This document shows positions 7,331 to 15,726 of a stretch of DNA of 64,000 bases, one piece after another. The stretch covers positions 105,206 to 169,205 of the forward strand of contig NZ_JAQIOY010000007.1 in assembly GCF_028023555.1 (NCBI RefSeq), in the 5' to 3' direction. The position numbers and the translations under genes were made by a program. Each line of letters begins with the position of its first letter. The first letter of the stretch is position 1. The notes below the pieces were generated by a model, which was not told where the DNA came from, ran no database searches, and saw only the letters and a program-made list of their open reading frames with translations. This DNA comes from Thalassococcus_A lentus (GTDB lineage: Bacteria > Pseudomonadota > Alphaproteobacteria > Rhodobacterales > Rhodobacteraceae).

Positions 7331-8344
7331 ATGAACTTCAAGTCCATTCTCATGGCAGGTGCGGCAACGGCAATGATGGCCGGTGCTGTGGCAGCCGATC
7401 CGGTCACTCTGCGCATTCAGACGCACTATGCGACCGAGCACCCAACCGGCAAGATGCTGGCTACATGGATTGACGACATCCAGACAATGTCCGGCGGCGA
7501 CATCACGATCGAGATGTTCTACTCGTCTTCGGTTGTTGCGACGGTTGAAACCTTCGACGCGGCGATCAACGGCATCATCGACTGCGACGCGACCGGCGGC
7601 GCTTACCAGACCGGTAAGAACCCTGCGTTCCAGTTCGTCGGCGACATCATGGGTGGTTACGACACACCTTGGCAGCAGTACTCGTGGCTGTACTACGGTG
7701 GCGGCTATGACGCTGCACAGGAACTGTACAACGCACAGAACATGCAGCTGATCGGCTGGGCCATCTACGGTCAGGAAAGCTTTGCTTCCTCGCGCCCAAT
7801 CGCGGGACCCGACGACCTGAAAGGCTGGAAATTCCGTTCGCCTCCGGGCATGGAAACAGAGATCTTCGAAAAGCTGGGCGCATCGCCCATCGTGATGGAT
7901 TTCACCGAAATCTTTACCGCGCTTGAAACCGGCATCATCGACGGTGCGGACGCATCCGGTCTGGCCAACAACGTCGGTCTGGGTCTGTATGACATCGTTA
8001 AGCACGCCAACTACCCTGGCTTCCACTCGATGCCGTCTGACCACCTGGCCTGCAACAAGGACGTCTGGGACGGCCTGACCGAACAGCAGCGTCGCATCGT
8101 CGAAACTGCGTGGCAGAAACTGTCCTTCCAGATCGCCATGGCGAACGAAAAGGCCAACACAGAAGCCGCAGCAGCTCTGCAGGAACAGGGCGTAACGCTC
8201 TATGCATGGTCGGATGAAGACCGCAAAGAGTTCCGCGTTGCGGCTCAGGCGGCTTGGGATGACTGGGCAACCCGCAGCCCCGAAGCAGGCGCTCTTGTGG
8301 AAAGCCACAAGACATACCTGCGTCAGCTCGGCCTGATCAAATAA
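7331..8344 (+). CDS. dctP: TRAP transporter solute-binding protein, DctP family
   Basis: 337 aa periplasmic protein with a signal peptide (MNFKSILMAGAATAMMAGAVAA, cut near AVAA). The DctP-type fold is seen in TEHPTGKMLATWIDDI, the conserved LKGWKFRSPPG segment whose Arg binds the ligand carboxylate, and SPIVMDFTEIFTALETGIIDGAD. Start ATG is preceded by TGGGAGGAAAAT. It captures a carboxylated solute, most likely a sugar acid given the surrounding enzymes. Two hairpins follow it before the permease genes. Confidence 0.92.
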   Translation: MNFKSILMAGAATAMMAGAVAADPVTLRIQTHYATEHPTGKMLATWIDDIQTMSGGDITIEMFYSSSVVATVETFDAAINGIIDCDATGGAYQTGKNPAFQFVGDIMGGYDTPWQQYSWLYYGGGYDAAQELYNAQNMQLIGWAIYGQESFASSRPIAGPDDLKGWKFRSPPGMETEIFEKLGASPIVMDFTEIFTALETGIIDGADASGLANNVGLGLYDIVKHANYPGFHSMPSDHLACNKDVWDGLTEQQRRIVETAWQKLSFQIAMANEKANTEAAAALQEQGVTLYAWSDEDRKEFRVAAQAAWDDWATRSPEAGALVESHKTYLRQLGLIK

Positions 8345-8350
8345 GTCAAC

Positions 8351-8377
8351 AGGCGCAGCTGTTAGCCAACTGCGCCT
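8351..8377 (+). terminator. Intercistronic hairpin 1 after dctP
   Basis: Stem AGGCGCAG (8351-8358) and CTGCGCCT (8370-8377) with an 11-nt loop, 7 nt after the dctP stop. No U-tract. Probably stabilises the dctP mRNA or partly attenuates transcription. Confidence 0.5.
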
Positions 8378-8390
8378 GAACCAACTTTAG

Positions 8391-8418
8391 ATACGGGCCC
8401 GGCTTTCCGGGCCCGTAT
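8391..8418 (+). terminator. Intercistronic hairpin 2 (12-bp perfect stem)
   Basis: ATACGGGCCCGG (8391-8402) pairs perfectly with CCGGGCCCGTAT (8407-8418) around a 4-nt loop. No long U-run follows, so partial termination or RNase protection is more likely than a full stop. Such structures commonly set excess binding protein over permease. Confidence 0.6.
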
Positions 8419-8478
8419 TGCCCAAAACTCAAAGAACAATGGCTGAAAAAGCCGAGGCCTTATCGGGGGAGGATAGGC

Positions 8479-9285
8479 ATGGATGAGCGCGAAAGCGTCT
8501 GGCTGGGACCGCTAAGAAAACCGGTCAAGCAAATCGCAATCGGCCTGACTGGCATTGTCTTGCTGCTTTACGCCTGGTTGGTGTTTAACCGGGTGCTTTT
8601 CGAAGACTCTCTCGGAATGCATGAAATGATCCGCCCCGAAGGGCGCCCGATCGTTTCCATTATGCTCTTCACACTGGCCGGAGCGATCCTCGCCATTTCA
8701 ATTTACCTTTCGGACACCAGAGAAAGCATCGAAACCGAACCCGCCGGATTCTTTGACATCATGTCTCTGATCTGCTCGCGGATCGCGATGATCATGACCG
8801 CGTTGATCGTCGTTGTGATGTTCTACGAAGTGGTGTCGCGGTACGTCTTTGCACGGCCCACGCTTTGGGCGAACGAGCTATCGCTGTGGATCGCAAGTTT
8901 TGTATTTTTGTTTGCCGGGCAGTACGCCATGCAACAGCGCAGTCACATCCGGATCTACGTGATCTACGACCTGATGCCCCGCTGGATGCAAAAGACATCT
9001 GACATCATCTCGCTGCTGCTGATCTGGTTCTTTACCTTTGCCATGGTCTGGGGCGGGTTCGACGACGCCGAGCGCCGTTTCTTGCGGATGGAAACCTTTG
9101 GCACGGCCTGGGATCCACCTATTCCCGGCATCGTAAAGCCTGCCATCCTGATCATCATTTGCCTTGTCGCGCTTCAGGCCCTGTCAAACCTGATCTCGGA
9201 TTGGAACAAGGCACCAGAACATCACGGTCTCGACGACGTTGACGAAGTCGAAATCGAGAACATCCGCAAGACCTTGGAGAAATAG
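8479..9285 (+). CDS. dctQ: TRAP transporter small permease (DctQ-like), N-terminally extended
   Basis: 268 aa, against about 160-180 for usual DctQ proteins. The canonical four-helix DctQ core starts near residue 90 (FDIMSLICSRIAMIMTALIVVVMFYEV, VSRYVFARPTLWANELS). The N-terminal about 90 residues add two hydrophobic segments (about 18-36 and 53-74). Start ATG 8479 follows GGGGGAGGATAGGC. Inner-membrane partner of the large permease directly downstream. Confidence 0.88.
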   Translation: MDERESVWLGPLRKPVKQIAIGLTGIVLLLYAWLVFNRVLFEDSLGMHEMIRPEGRPIVSIMLFTLAGAILAISIYLSDTRESIETEPAGFFDIMSLICSRIAMIMTALIVVVMFYEVVSRYVFARPTLWANELSLWIASFVFLFAGQYAMQQRSHIRIYVIYDLMPRWMQKTSDIISLLLIWFFTFAMVWGGFDDAERRFLRMETFGTAWDPPIPGIVKPAILIIICLVALQALSNLISDWNKAPEHHGLDDVDEVEIENIRKTLEK

Positions 9286-9286
9286 C

Positions 9287-10912
9287 ATGGAATTTCTTGA
9301 GCTTTTCTCATGGATCAAGGTCGGCGACATCGGCACGCTCAGCCTCGTCCTGCTGCTGAGCATGTTCGCCCTGTTGGCCATTGGTATGCCGCTTGGATTT
9401 GCATCGGCCTTTTTGGCGGTGCTGGTTCTACTGATGAAATTCGGGCCAGAGTTGCTGTTCCGCGACTTCGGCAAAGGGCCGCTTTCGGTACTTAGCCAAG
9501 CCGTCTACCGACAAATGACGAACTACGTGCTGATTTCGATCCCGTTGTTTATCTTCATGGCCGCCCTGCTCGAACGCTCGGGCATCGCCAAGGACATGTA
9601 CAACTCGTTGAACGTCTGGCTAAGCCGCGCACGCGGCGGCATCGCTATTGTCACCTCCATCATGGCGGTGATCATGGCTGCCATGTCCGGCATCATCGGC
9701 GGTGAGGTTGTCTTGCTGGGTCTGATCGCCCTGCCCCAGATGCTGCGATTGGGATACAACCAGAACCTTGCGATCGGCACCATCTGCGCCTCTGGCTCGC
9801 TCGGTACAATGATCCCGCCGTCGATTGTTCTGATCTTCTACGGTCTGGTCACAGAGACATCCATTAAGGCGTTGTTCACAGCGTCGTTCTTGCCCGGCTT
9901 CATGTTGGCGTCTTTCTTTATCGTCTACATCATCGTCCGGACACAGATGAATCCATCGCTTGCGCCGTTGCCCGAGCCGGAACCGGGCGAGCCTGAAGGC
10001 GGTGAAAAATGGATGATGTTCTTTGGGTTCCTGTCGCGGTTCGCCCTTTGGATCATCGGCGTTCTGTTTCTGCGGGCGCTGTTCTTTACGCTGACAGGTC
10101 AAAACCAGTTGCAAGAGGGCGAAGACCCGATTGCGCTCGGAATGGTCGCAGACCTGCCGTGGATTGCCGGGGCGTTCGTCCTAGCCGGCGTTTGCATGCT
10201 CATGATTGGTAAAGAACGTACCGCCAAAGGCTGGGAGATGGGCAAAGGCCTGATTGCTCCGGTTGTTGTGATCGGCGTTGTTCTGGGATCCATCTACATG
10301 GGGATCACCGGGATCACCGAAGCCGCGGGTATGGGCGTTGTGGCCGTGTTCACTATTGGCCTGATCCGCCGGGAAATGACCTTCGAAATCGTTTGGGACG
10401 CCTTGGTGCGCACCCTGAAATCGACCGGTACGATCATCTGGGTCACGATCGGTGCGGCGGCGCTGGCTGCAGCCTACACGCTGGCGGGCGGTCCGACCTA
10501 CGTGGCCAACATGATCCTTGCCGCCGAACTGCCGACCATGTCCATCATCCTCGTGATGATGCTGATCTTCCTGATCATGGGCATGTTCATGGACTGGGTT
10601 GGGATCGTTCTGCTGATCATGCCGGTGTTCCTGCCGATCGTTCTGAAACTGCCAGTTCAGGAAATCGGCGTCTTTGGAGAACTGAACCCCCGCCATGTGG
10701 CGATTTGGTTTGGTGTGGTCTTCTGTATGAACATGCAGGTCAGTTTCCTGTCGCCACCGTTTGGTCCGGCCGCATTCTACCTGAAATCGGTTGCGCCACC
10801 CCACATCACGCTGACGCAGATTTTCCGCGGGTTCCTGCCCTTCATCTGCCTGCAACTGTTGGCCCTGTCAGTTCTGCTGATCTATCCGCCAATCGTGACG
10901 GTGTTCCTCTAG
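9287..10912 (+). CDS. dctM: TRAP transporter large permease (DctM-like), with an internal insertion
   Basis: 541 aa from ATG 9287, one base after the small-permease stop; usual length is about 425. Conserved DctM blocks are present (AIGMPLGFASAFLAV, IPLFIFMAALLERSG, GSLGTMIPPSIVLIFYG, GMFMDWVGIVLLIMPVF). An additional region at about residues 230-325, rich in Pro/Glu at its start (LPEPEPGEPEGGEK), adds two or three hydrophobic segments. Secondary Na+-dependent transporter driving uptake of the solute bound by DctP. Confidence 0.9.
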   Translation: MEFLELFSWIKVGDIGTLSLVLLLSMFALLAIGMPLGFASAFLAVLVLLMKFGPELLFRDFGKGPLSVLSQAVYRQMTNYVLISIPLFIFMAALLERSGIAKDMYNSLNVWLSRARGGIAIVTSIMAVIMAAMSGIIGGEVVLLGLIALPQMLRLGYNQNLAIGTICASGSLGTMIPPSIVLIFYGLVTETSIKALFTASFLPGFMLASFFIVYIIVRTQMNPSLAPLPEPEPGEPEGGEKWMMFFGFLSRFALWIIGVLFLRALFFTLTGQNQLQEGEDPIALGMVADLPWIAGAFVLAGVCMLMIGKERTAKGWEMGKGLIAPVVVIGVVLGSIYMGITGITEAAGMGVVAVFTIGLIRREMTFEIVWDALVRTLKSTGTIIWVTIGAAALAAAYTLAGGPTYVANMILAAELPTMSIILVMMLIFLIMGMFMDWVGIVLLIMPVFLPIVLKLPVQEIGVFGELNPRHVAIWFGVVFCMNMQVSFLSPPFGPAAFYLKSVAPPHITLTQIFRGFLPFICLQLLALSVLLIYPPIVTVFL

Positions 10913-10937
10913 AAGAGACCTGGAACCAAAAGAACCA

Positions 10938-10966
10938 AGGGGGCGGTTTGATCCGCCCCTTTTTCA
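10938..10966 (+). terminator. Rho-independent terminator of the TRAP operon
   Basis: GGGGCGG (10940-10946), 6-nt loop, CCGCCCC (10953-10959), followed by TTTTTC. Lies 27 bp after the dctM stop. Confidence 0.85.
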
Positions 10967-11285
10967 TTTGTGGCTGTCAATATCCTTCAGCGATCGCGGC
11001 AGTCGCGAAAATGATCGAGACATTGGGTATGGCAATCTCGAGAAACTGGTCGCGCCTGACGAATCGCCAAAAACCAACCTGTCAAGTCATTATTCTCGAT
11101 CAACAGATCCTGTTCCGCAGTGTTGCATTGCTTTTTCAATTGGGGCAAAGTCCGCGCATATTAATACGACCATTATGTTTTTTGACGAGTTTTCTGAGTT
11201 TTTTTGAAGCAAAGCATTTTTGAACCGCGTCCTTTTTCGGCGCGGACGGGTGTTTTGAGAACAAATTTATTTGTGGAGTATCCCC
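10967..11285 (+). promoter_or_regulatory. Intergenic promoter/leader region of the RTX gene
   Basis: About 320 bp with no convincing gene. It becomes strongly T-rich after 11080. A TTGACG (near 11178) could be a -35 element, but the -10 is unclear. A 14-base inverted repeat (ACAAAT, TT, ATTTGT; 11261-11274) abuts the GGAG Shine-Dalgarno at 11275-11278. No TGGTATACCA copy is present here, so the RTX gene appears to be outside the regulon. Confidence 0.5.
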
Positions 11286-14200
11286 ATGACGACGCAATGG
11301 CTTGCGGAATTTCAGGTTAACACTGGCACGGCTGCAAACGGCAGCCAATCCGATCCCCAAACAATTGGCCTTTCGAATGGCAACATCCTGGTTGCTTGGG
11401 TCGAGACCGGCACATCAGGCATCGGCACTACTGCCGGCAATGACATCATCGGCATCATTTACGATGGCGAAGGCAATATTGTCACCGGCCCAGTGCGCCT
11501 GAACACGAACCGAAACGCCGATGACGAAGACGATTTTGATATCGCGCCAACCAATGATGGCGGATTCATCATGGTCTACATCGATGATGATCTGACCACG
11601 ACAACCCAGCACACCGTGATGTGGGAGCGTTTCGACTCTACCGGAACGGCAATCGACAGTGCTGTCATTATCAACGAAAACGTTGGTGGCGTCGTGCGCA
11701 ACCCGCAGGTGGCGGTAAACCTGACCAACAACACCTCGAGCGTGACCTACGAGGACACAACAGGCGGTGACACGCAGATTTTCGGCACAACGGTTACTGC
11801 TGCCGGTGTCGTCAGCGCGCCATTCGACGCATCGCAAAACGGATCAATCACCAACCAAGGTGACATGGCCGTTTTGACAAACGGCAACTACGTCAGCGTC
11901 TACACCGAACCTGATGGCGATGATGATATCGAATTCCGGATTTACGACTCATCTGGCACGTCAGTCACGAATGTAAATGTAACCGCCTACTCGACCAGCG
12001 AGGCTCGAAATCCTCAGGTCGCATCACTGGCTGGTGGCGGCTTTGTGGTCGTTTATGAATTCGACAATGGTGCCGGTGGTTTGGACATCCGGTTCGAGCG
12101 CTTTGACAACAATGGTGTTCAGCAAGGCGGTGTTACAAACGTCGCCGCAACCGGTGACGACGAAAACGAGCCCGAGATCGTAGGCTTGCCCGATGGCGGT
12201 TTTGTAATCATCTGGGACAACGATTCCGACCAGACTCTGGAAGCGCGCGCATACAATGCCGATGGCTCTTCACGCGGCGCGACACAAGTTGTCACGCCCG
12301 ATAGTGCCACCACACCGAACATTGGCGTTACCGGCGACGGACGTGTCATTTTCACATGGATGGACTCCGAAGTTTTTGCGTCGATCTGGGATCCGCGCGA
12401 AGCAACTGTCGACGTAAATGACTTTGACAATTCAACTGAAAACTTCGTACGCAGCCTGCTGGCATTCGGCAGCACGACAGAAGGCACGCTGATCGAAAAC
12501 ACAAGCAGCGCCAACGGCGTGACCATGGAAGGTTTCGGGTTCAACGACACCATTCTGGGCGGCGCAAACGCGCAGACAATCATCGGCGGCGCGGGTGACG
12601 ATTCGATCGACGGCGGTTTTTTCGCTTTCTCCAGCGTGGGTGACAGCATCAATGCGGGTTCCGGCAATGACACCGTGATTGGCGCCAACGGCGACGACAC
12701 TGTCAACGGCGGCGGCGGCAACGACTCGATCACCACGAACAATGGCGCTGACTCCATTAACGGCGGAAATGGCGACGATACGATTATCGCGGGCGATGGC
12801 AACGACTCGATCAATGGCGGTGGCAACACAGACTCCATCCTCGGTGGAGCGGGCAATGACTCCATCTTTGGTGGGATCGGCTCCATTTTCCATGACTTTA
12901 TCGATGGCGGATCCGGCAACGACACCATCACCGGTGCGGACCAGACCTCTGGCGTCGATACGATCCTCGGCGGGGCTGGCGTTGACTCCATTATTGCAGG
13001 TGCTGGTGACGACTCTGTCGATGGCGGGCAGGGCAATGACACGGTTGATTTAGGTACCGGCAATGACACGCTCTACAACGCAAATGGCGAAGGCTATGAC
13101 AGCGTTGACGGCGGAGCCGGAACCGACACGCTGATCATTGATCCACTGCGCATCAATAACATGGAATTCGACATCGGTGCACAGCTCTACGGCACGCGTG
13201 GTTTCCCAAATCAGACTTTGATCAGTATCGAAGAAATCTTTGCCGGTGGCGGTGACGATTTGTTCACCGGTGACGCAACGGACGGAATCCTGTTCGATGG
13301 TGGCGGCGGCAACGACTCTGCAGATGGCGGAAGCGGTGACGAAAGCCTGATCGGCGGAATTGGAAACGATACCCTGCGCGGCAACAATGGTGCTGACACC
13401 ATCGAAGGCGGCGACGGGCTTGACCACTTGTTTGGCGGCTTTTTGGCGGACTCCATTGACGGCGGCGCCGGCAACGACTCGATCGAAGGCAATTCCAGCA
13501 CAGACACCCTGCTGGGTGGTTCCGGAAACGATACGATCTGGGGCAACGGGCCTTCAACGATTTCCGGAAACCCAGACTCGATTGACGGTGGAACCGGCAA
13601 TGACTCGATCATTGGCAACGACCAAACGTCCGGCGTCGACACGCTGATTGGTGGCGCCGGCAGTGACACCATCGAAGGGAACGGCGGTGCTGACTCCATT
13701 GATGGCGGCAGCAACAACGACTCCCTGTCTGGTGGCGACGGCAATGACACCATTGAAGGTGGCACAAGCCAGGATACCATCGACGGCGGCGCTGGCGATG
13801 ACTCGCTGGACGGTGGTCTGAATGCTGGTTCTAGCGTTGCAGACAGCATCATCGGCGGCACTGGCAATGACTCCATCACGGGTGCCAACCAGGCTGGTCT
13901 TGGCGACACCATCGACGGCGGCGCAGACAACGATACCATCGAATCCAATGGTGGTGACGATTCCGTCGATGGCGGTTCCGGCAATGACTCGATTGAGGCA
14001 GGAAACGGAAACGACACGGTTGACGGCGGCACTGGCAATGACTCGATCACTGGTGGCGGCGGCAACGACACGATCAACGGCGAATCTGGTAGTGACTCGA
14101 TCAACGGCGGGGAAGGCAACGACTTTCTCACCGGCGGTTTGGTCGGAACCGGCGCGGACACGATCAACGGCGGCGAAGGCAACGACACCATCCAGTCCAG

Positions 14201-15479
14201 CGGTGGCGGTGAATACAATGGCAACGGCGGCGACGACGTGATCATTACGGCTACTGGAACACCGGAAAACACTGATGGCGGGGACGGAAACGACACGCTC
14301 TTCATCACCGGGTTCAGCTATGATTTCAACATGAACACGGGTGCAACGAACTACCTCGAAACCCATGTGAATTTTGAAAACGTGGTTGCTGGCAACCTCA
14401 GCGACACCATCAGCGGCACCGCCGATGACAACAATCTGCAACTTGGTGAGGGTGACAACTCGGGCTTTGGTCGCGCGGGTAACGACACACTCGTATCGGG
14501 TGCCGGCAATGATACCCTTCGGGGCGAAGCCGGCGCGGATAGCATCCTCGCGGGTGGTGGCGACGACTCCATCTTGGGTGGTGACGACGCTGACACGATT
14601 GTTGCAGGCTCGGGTAACGACACTGTGCGTGGCGATGACGGCGATGACTCTGTCACCGGAGACGCTGGTTTGGACATCATCAAAACCGGTGACGGGAATG
14701 ACACCGTTGATGCGGGTGCAGATGCCGACAGTATCAACGCCGGATTTGGCAATGACAGCGTGATCGGAGGAACCGGCGACGATACCATCCGTGGCTTCTT
14801 TGACAACGACACGCTGCTCGGCGGCGACGGCAACGATACGATCTTCGGTGGCAGTCAGAACGACTCGATCGAAGGTGGCATTGGTGACGACAACCTGCGC
14901 GGCGAAGGCCAGCTGGACACCATTTTCGGTAACGCTGGCAACGACGTGATCTTTGGCGGAGGCGGCGGTGACTCGATCAGCGGCGGCGACGGCAACGACA
15001 ACATTCGTGGTGAGGAAGGGCCTGACTCGATGACCGGGGGTGCTGGCCTGGATACCATCCGTGGTGGTGTAGCGGCCGACACAATCGAAGGTGGCGCTGG
15101 CAACGACAACCTGCTGGGCGACGACGGCAACGACCAATTGTTCGGTGGCGCCGACGACGACCTTCTGGTTGGCGGCAGCGGCAGCGACACGCTCGATGGT
15201 GCTGACGGCAACGACACCCTCAGGGGTGGCCCGGATGCTGATACGTTTGTCTTTGGTATCGGCTACGACAATGACACCGTCGAAGCCTTCCAGAACAACG
15301 TCGATACGTTGGAACTGGACAGCGGACTTTGGGGAGGCGGCCTGACCGCAGCCCAGGTTGTGTCCACCTACGGTTCCAATGTCATCGGCGGCGTCGAGCT
15401 CGATTTCGGTGGCGGTGATGTCGTCTTTATCGAAGGTATGAGCGTCGCAACCATCGAAGACGACATCAGCATCGTTTAA
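11286..15479 (+). CDS. Large RTX / hemolysin-type calcium-binding repeat protein
   Basis: 1397 aa. Start ATG 11286 with GGAG 8 nt upstream; no Sec signal. Residues 1 to about 385 hold tandem beta-rich repeats (for example NPQVASLAGGGFVVVYEFDN, EIVGLPDGGFVIIWDND) resembling a beta-propeller. From about residue 418 to 1318 run dozens of nonapeptides of type GGxGNDxIx that bind Ca2+. Two non-repeat spacers interrupt them (about residues 597-660 and 1003-1055). The C-terminal about 80 residues (ADTFVFGIGYDNDTVEAF to DDISIV) look like the usual type I secretion end of this group. No ABC/HlyD/TolC genes are nearby. Ligand or adhesive role is unknown; it sits between sugar-acid operons and is bounded by terminators. 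Confidence 0.9.
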   Translation: MTTQWLAEFQVNTGTAANGSQSDPQTIGLSNGNILVAWVETGTSGIGTTAGNDIIGIIYDGEGNIVTGPVRLNTNRNADDEDDFDIAPTNDGGFIMVYIDDDLTTTTQHTVMWERFDSTGTAIDSAVIINENVGGVVRNPQVAVNLTNNTSSVTYEDTTGGDTQIFGTTVTAAGVVSAPFDASQNGSITNQGDMAVLTNGNYVSVYTEPDGDDDIEFRIYDSSGTSVTNVNVTAYSTSEARNPQVASLAGGGFVVVYEFDNGAGGLDIRFERFDNNGVQQGGVTNVAATGDDENEPEIVGLPDGGFVIIWDNDSDQTLEARAYNADGSSRGATQVVTPDSATTPNIGVTGDGRVIFTWMDSEVFASIWDPREATVDVNDFDNSTENFVRSLLAFGSTTEGTLIENTSSANGVTMEGFGFNDTILGGANAQTIIGGAGDDSIDGGFFAFSSVGDSINAGSGNDTVIGANGDDTVNGGGGNDSITTNNGADSINGGNGDDTIIAGDGNDSINGGGNTDSILGGAGNDSIFGGIGSIFHDFIDGGSGNDTITGADQTSGVDTILGGAGVDSIIAGAGDDSVDGGQGNDTVDLGTGNDTLYNANGEGYDSVDGGAGTDTLIIDPLRINNMEFDIGAQLYGTRGFPNQTLISIEEIFAGGGDDLFTGDATDGILFDGGGGNDSADGGSGDESLIGGIGNDTLRGNNGADTIEGGDGLDHLFGGFLADSIDGGAGNDSIEGNSSTDTLLGGSGNDTIWGNGPSTISGNPDSIDGGTGNDSIIGNDQTSGVDTLIGGAGSDTIEGNGGADSIDGGSNNDSLSGGDGNDTIEGGTSQDTIDGGAGDDSLDGGLNAGSSVADSIIGGTGNDSITGANQAGLGDTIDGGADNDTIESNGGDDSVDGGSGNDSIEAGNGNDTVDGGTGNDSITGGGGNDTINGESGSDSINGGEGNDFLTGGLVGTGADTINGGEGNDTIQSSGGGEYNGNGGDDVIITATGTPENTDGGDGNDTLFITGFSYDFNMNTGATNYLETHVNFENVVAGNLSDTISGTADDNNLQLGEGDNSGFGRAGNDTLVSGAGNDTLRGEAGADSILAGGGDDSILGGDDADTIVAGSGNDTVRGDDGDDSVTGDAGLDIIKTGDGNDTVDAGADADSINAGFGNDSVIGGTGDDTIRGFFDNDTLLGGDGNDTIFGGSQNDSIEGGIGDDNLRGEGQLDTIFGNAGNDVIFGGGGGDSISGGDGNDNIRGEEGPDSMTGGAGLDTIRGGVAADTIEGGAGNDNLLGDDGNDQLFGGADDDLLVGGSGSDTLDGADGNDTLRGGPDADTFVFGIGYDNDTVEAFQNNVDTLELDSGLWGGGLTAAQVVSTYGSNVIGGVELDFGGGDVVFIEGMSVATIEDDISIV
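12541..15240 (+). repeat. Tandem RTX nonapeptide-coding repeats
   Basis: Degenerate 27-bp units encoding GGxGxDxLx-type nonapeptides, mostly variants of GNDSI/GNDTI, separated by two spacers. A longer-period similarity is visible: the segment encoding GNDTITGADQTSGVDTI (12915-12965) recurs as GNDSIIGNDQTSGVDTL (13595-13643) and more weakly at 13863. This suggests block duplication. Confidence 0.85.
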
Positions 15480-15504
15480 ATTCGATCCTCTTTGAAAAAC
15501 ACGG

Positions 15505-15537
15505 CCCGAGGCGCGACCGCGCCTCGGGTTTTTCTTT
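15505..15537 (+). terminator. Rho-independent terminator of the RTX gene
   Basis: CCCGAGGCGCG (15505-15515) pairs with CGCGCCTCGGG (15518-15528); in practice the stem is about 9 bp with a small loop. TTTTTCTTT follows. It is 25 bp after the RTX stop. Confidence 0.88.
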
Positions 15538-15691
15538 GTCCAAATGATCCCACTCAAGCGTGCAACGGCACCAATTGCAGGAGCCGTTCGCAGCAGGAAG
15601 AAGAGACCAAGTGTCGCCACTGTTACGGCGCCACAAAACTGAGCATTTCTTCAAAAGAAATACTGGACCTTTCTCGGGCTAAGTGGTCAGG

Positions 15692-15703
15692 TTTTGATAC
15701 CAA
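15692..15703. promoter_or_regulatory. Degenerate operator (half-site ATACCAA)
   Basis: TTTTGATACCAA matches 9 of 12 positions of TTGGTATACCAA, with the right half intact. It is 24 bp upstream of the UxaA-type dehydratase start, the same kind of position as the perfect sites. It may be a weaker operator; this is only suggestive. Confidence 0.35.
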
Positions 15704-15726
15704 ATATCTGCACAGGACCCGCTTCA

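Noticed and set aside
7235..8308. 357-aa minus-strand open frame
   Set aside because: Antisense to dctP, low-quality composition and overlapping the operator sites; dctP is clearly the real gene.
10968..11207. 79-aa open frame between TRAP and RTX genes
   Set aside because: Lacks a ribosome-binding site and any coding signal; the region looks like promoter DNA.
12541..15240. CRISPR-like repeat array
   Set aside because: The repeats are coding nonapeptide units with continuous reading frame and no unique spacers.
10939..15540. Mobile element carrying the RTX gene
   Set aside because: No transposase, integrase, target duplication or terminal inverted repeats were seen at its borders.
13554..15620. 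688-aa open frame on the minus strand, and others (12119-13069, 13211-14308)
   Set aside because: They are antisense to the RTX repeats; the repetitive GC-rich codons avoid stops on the opposite strand. No start signal or family motif.
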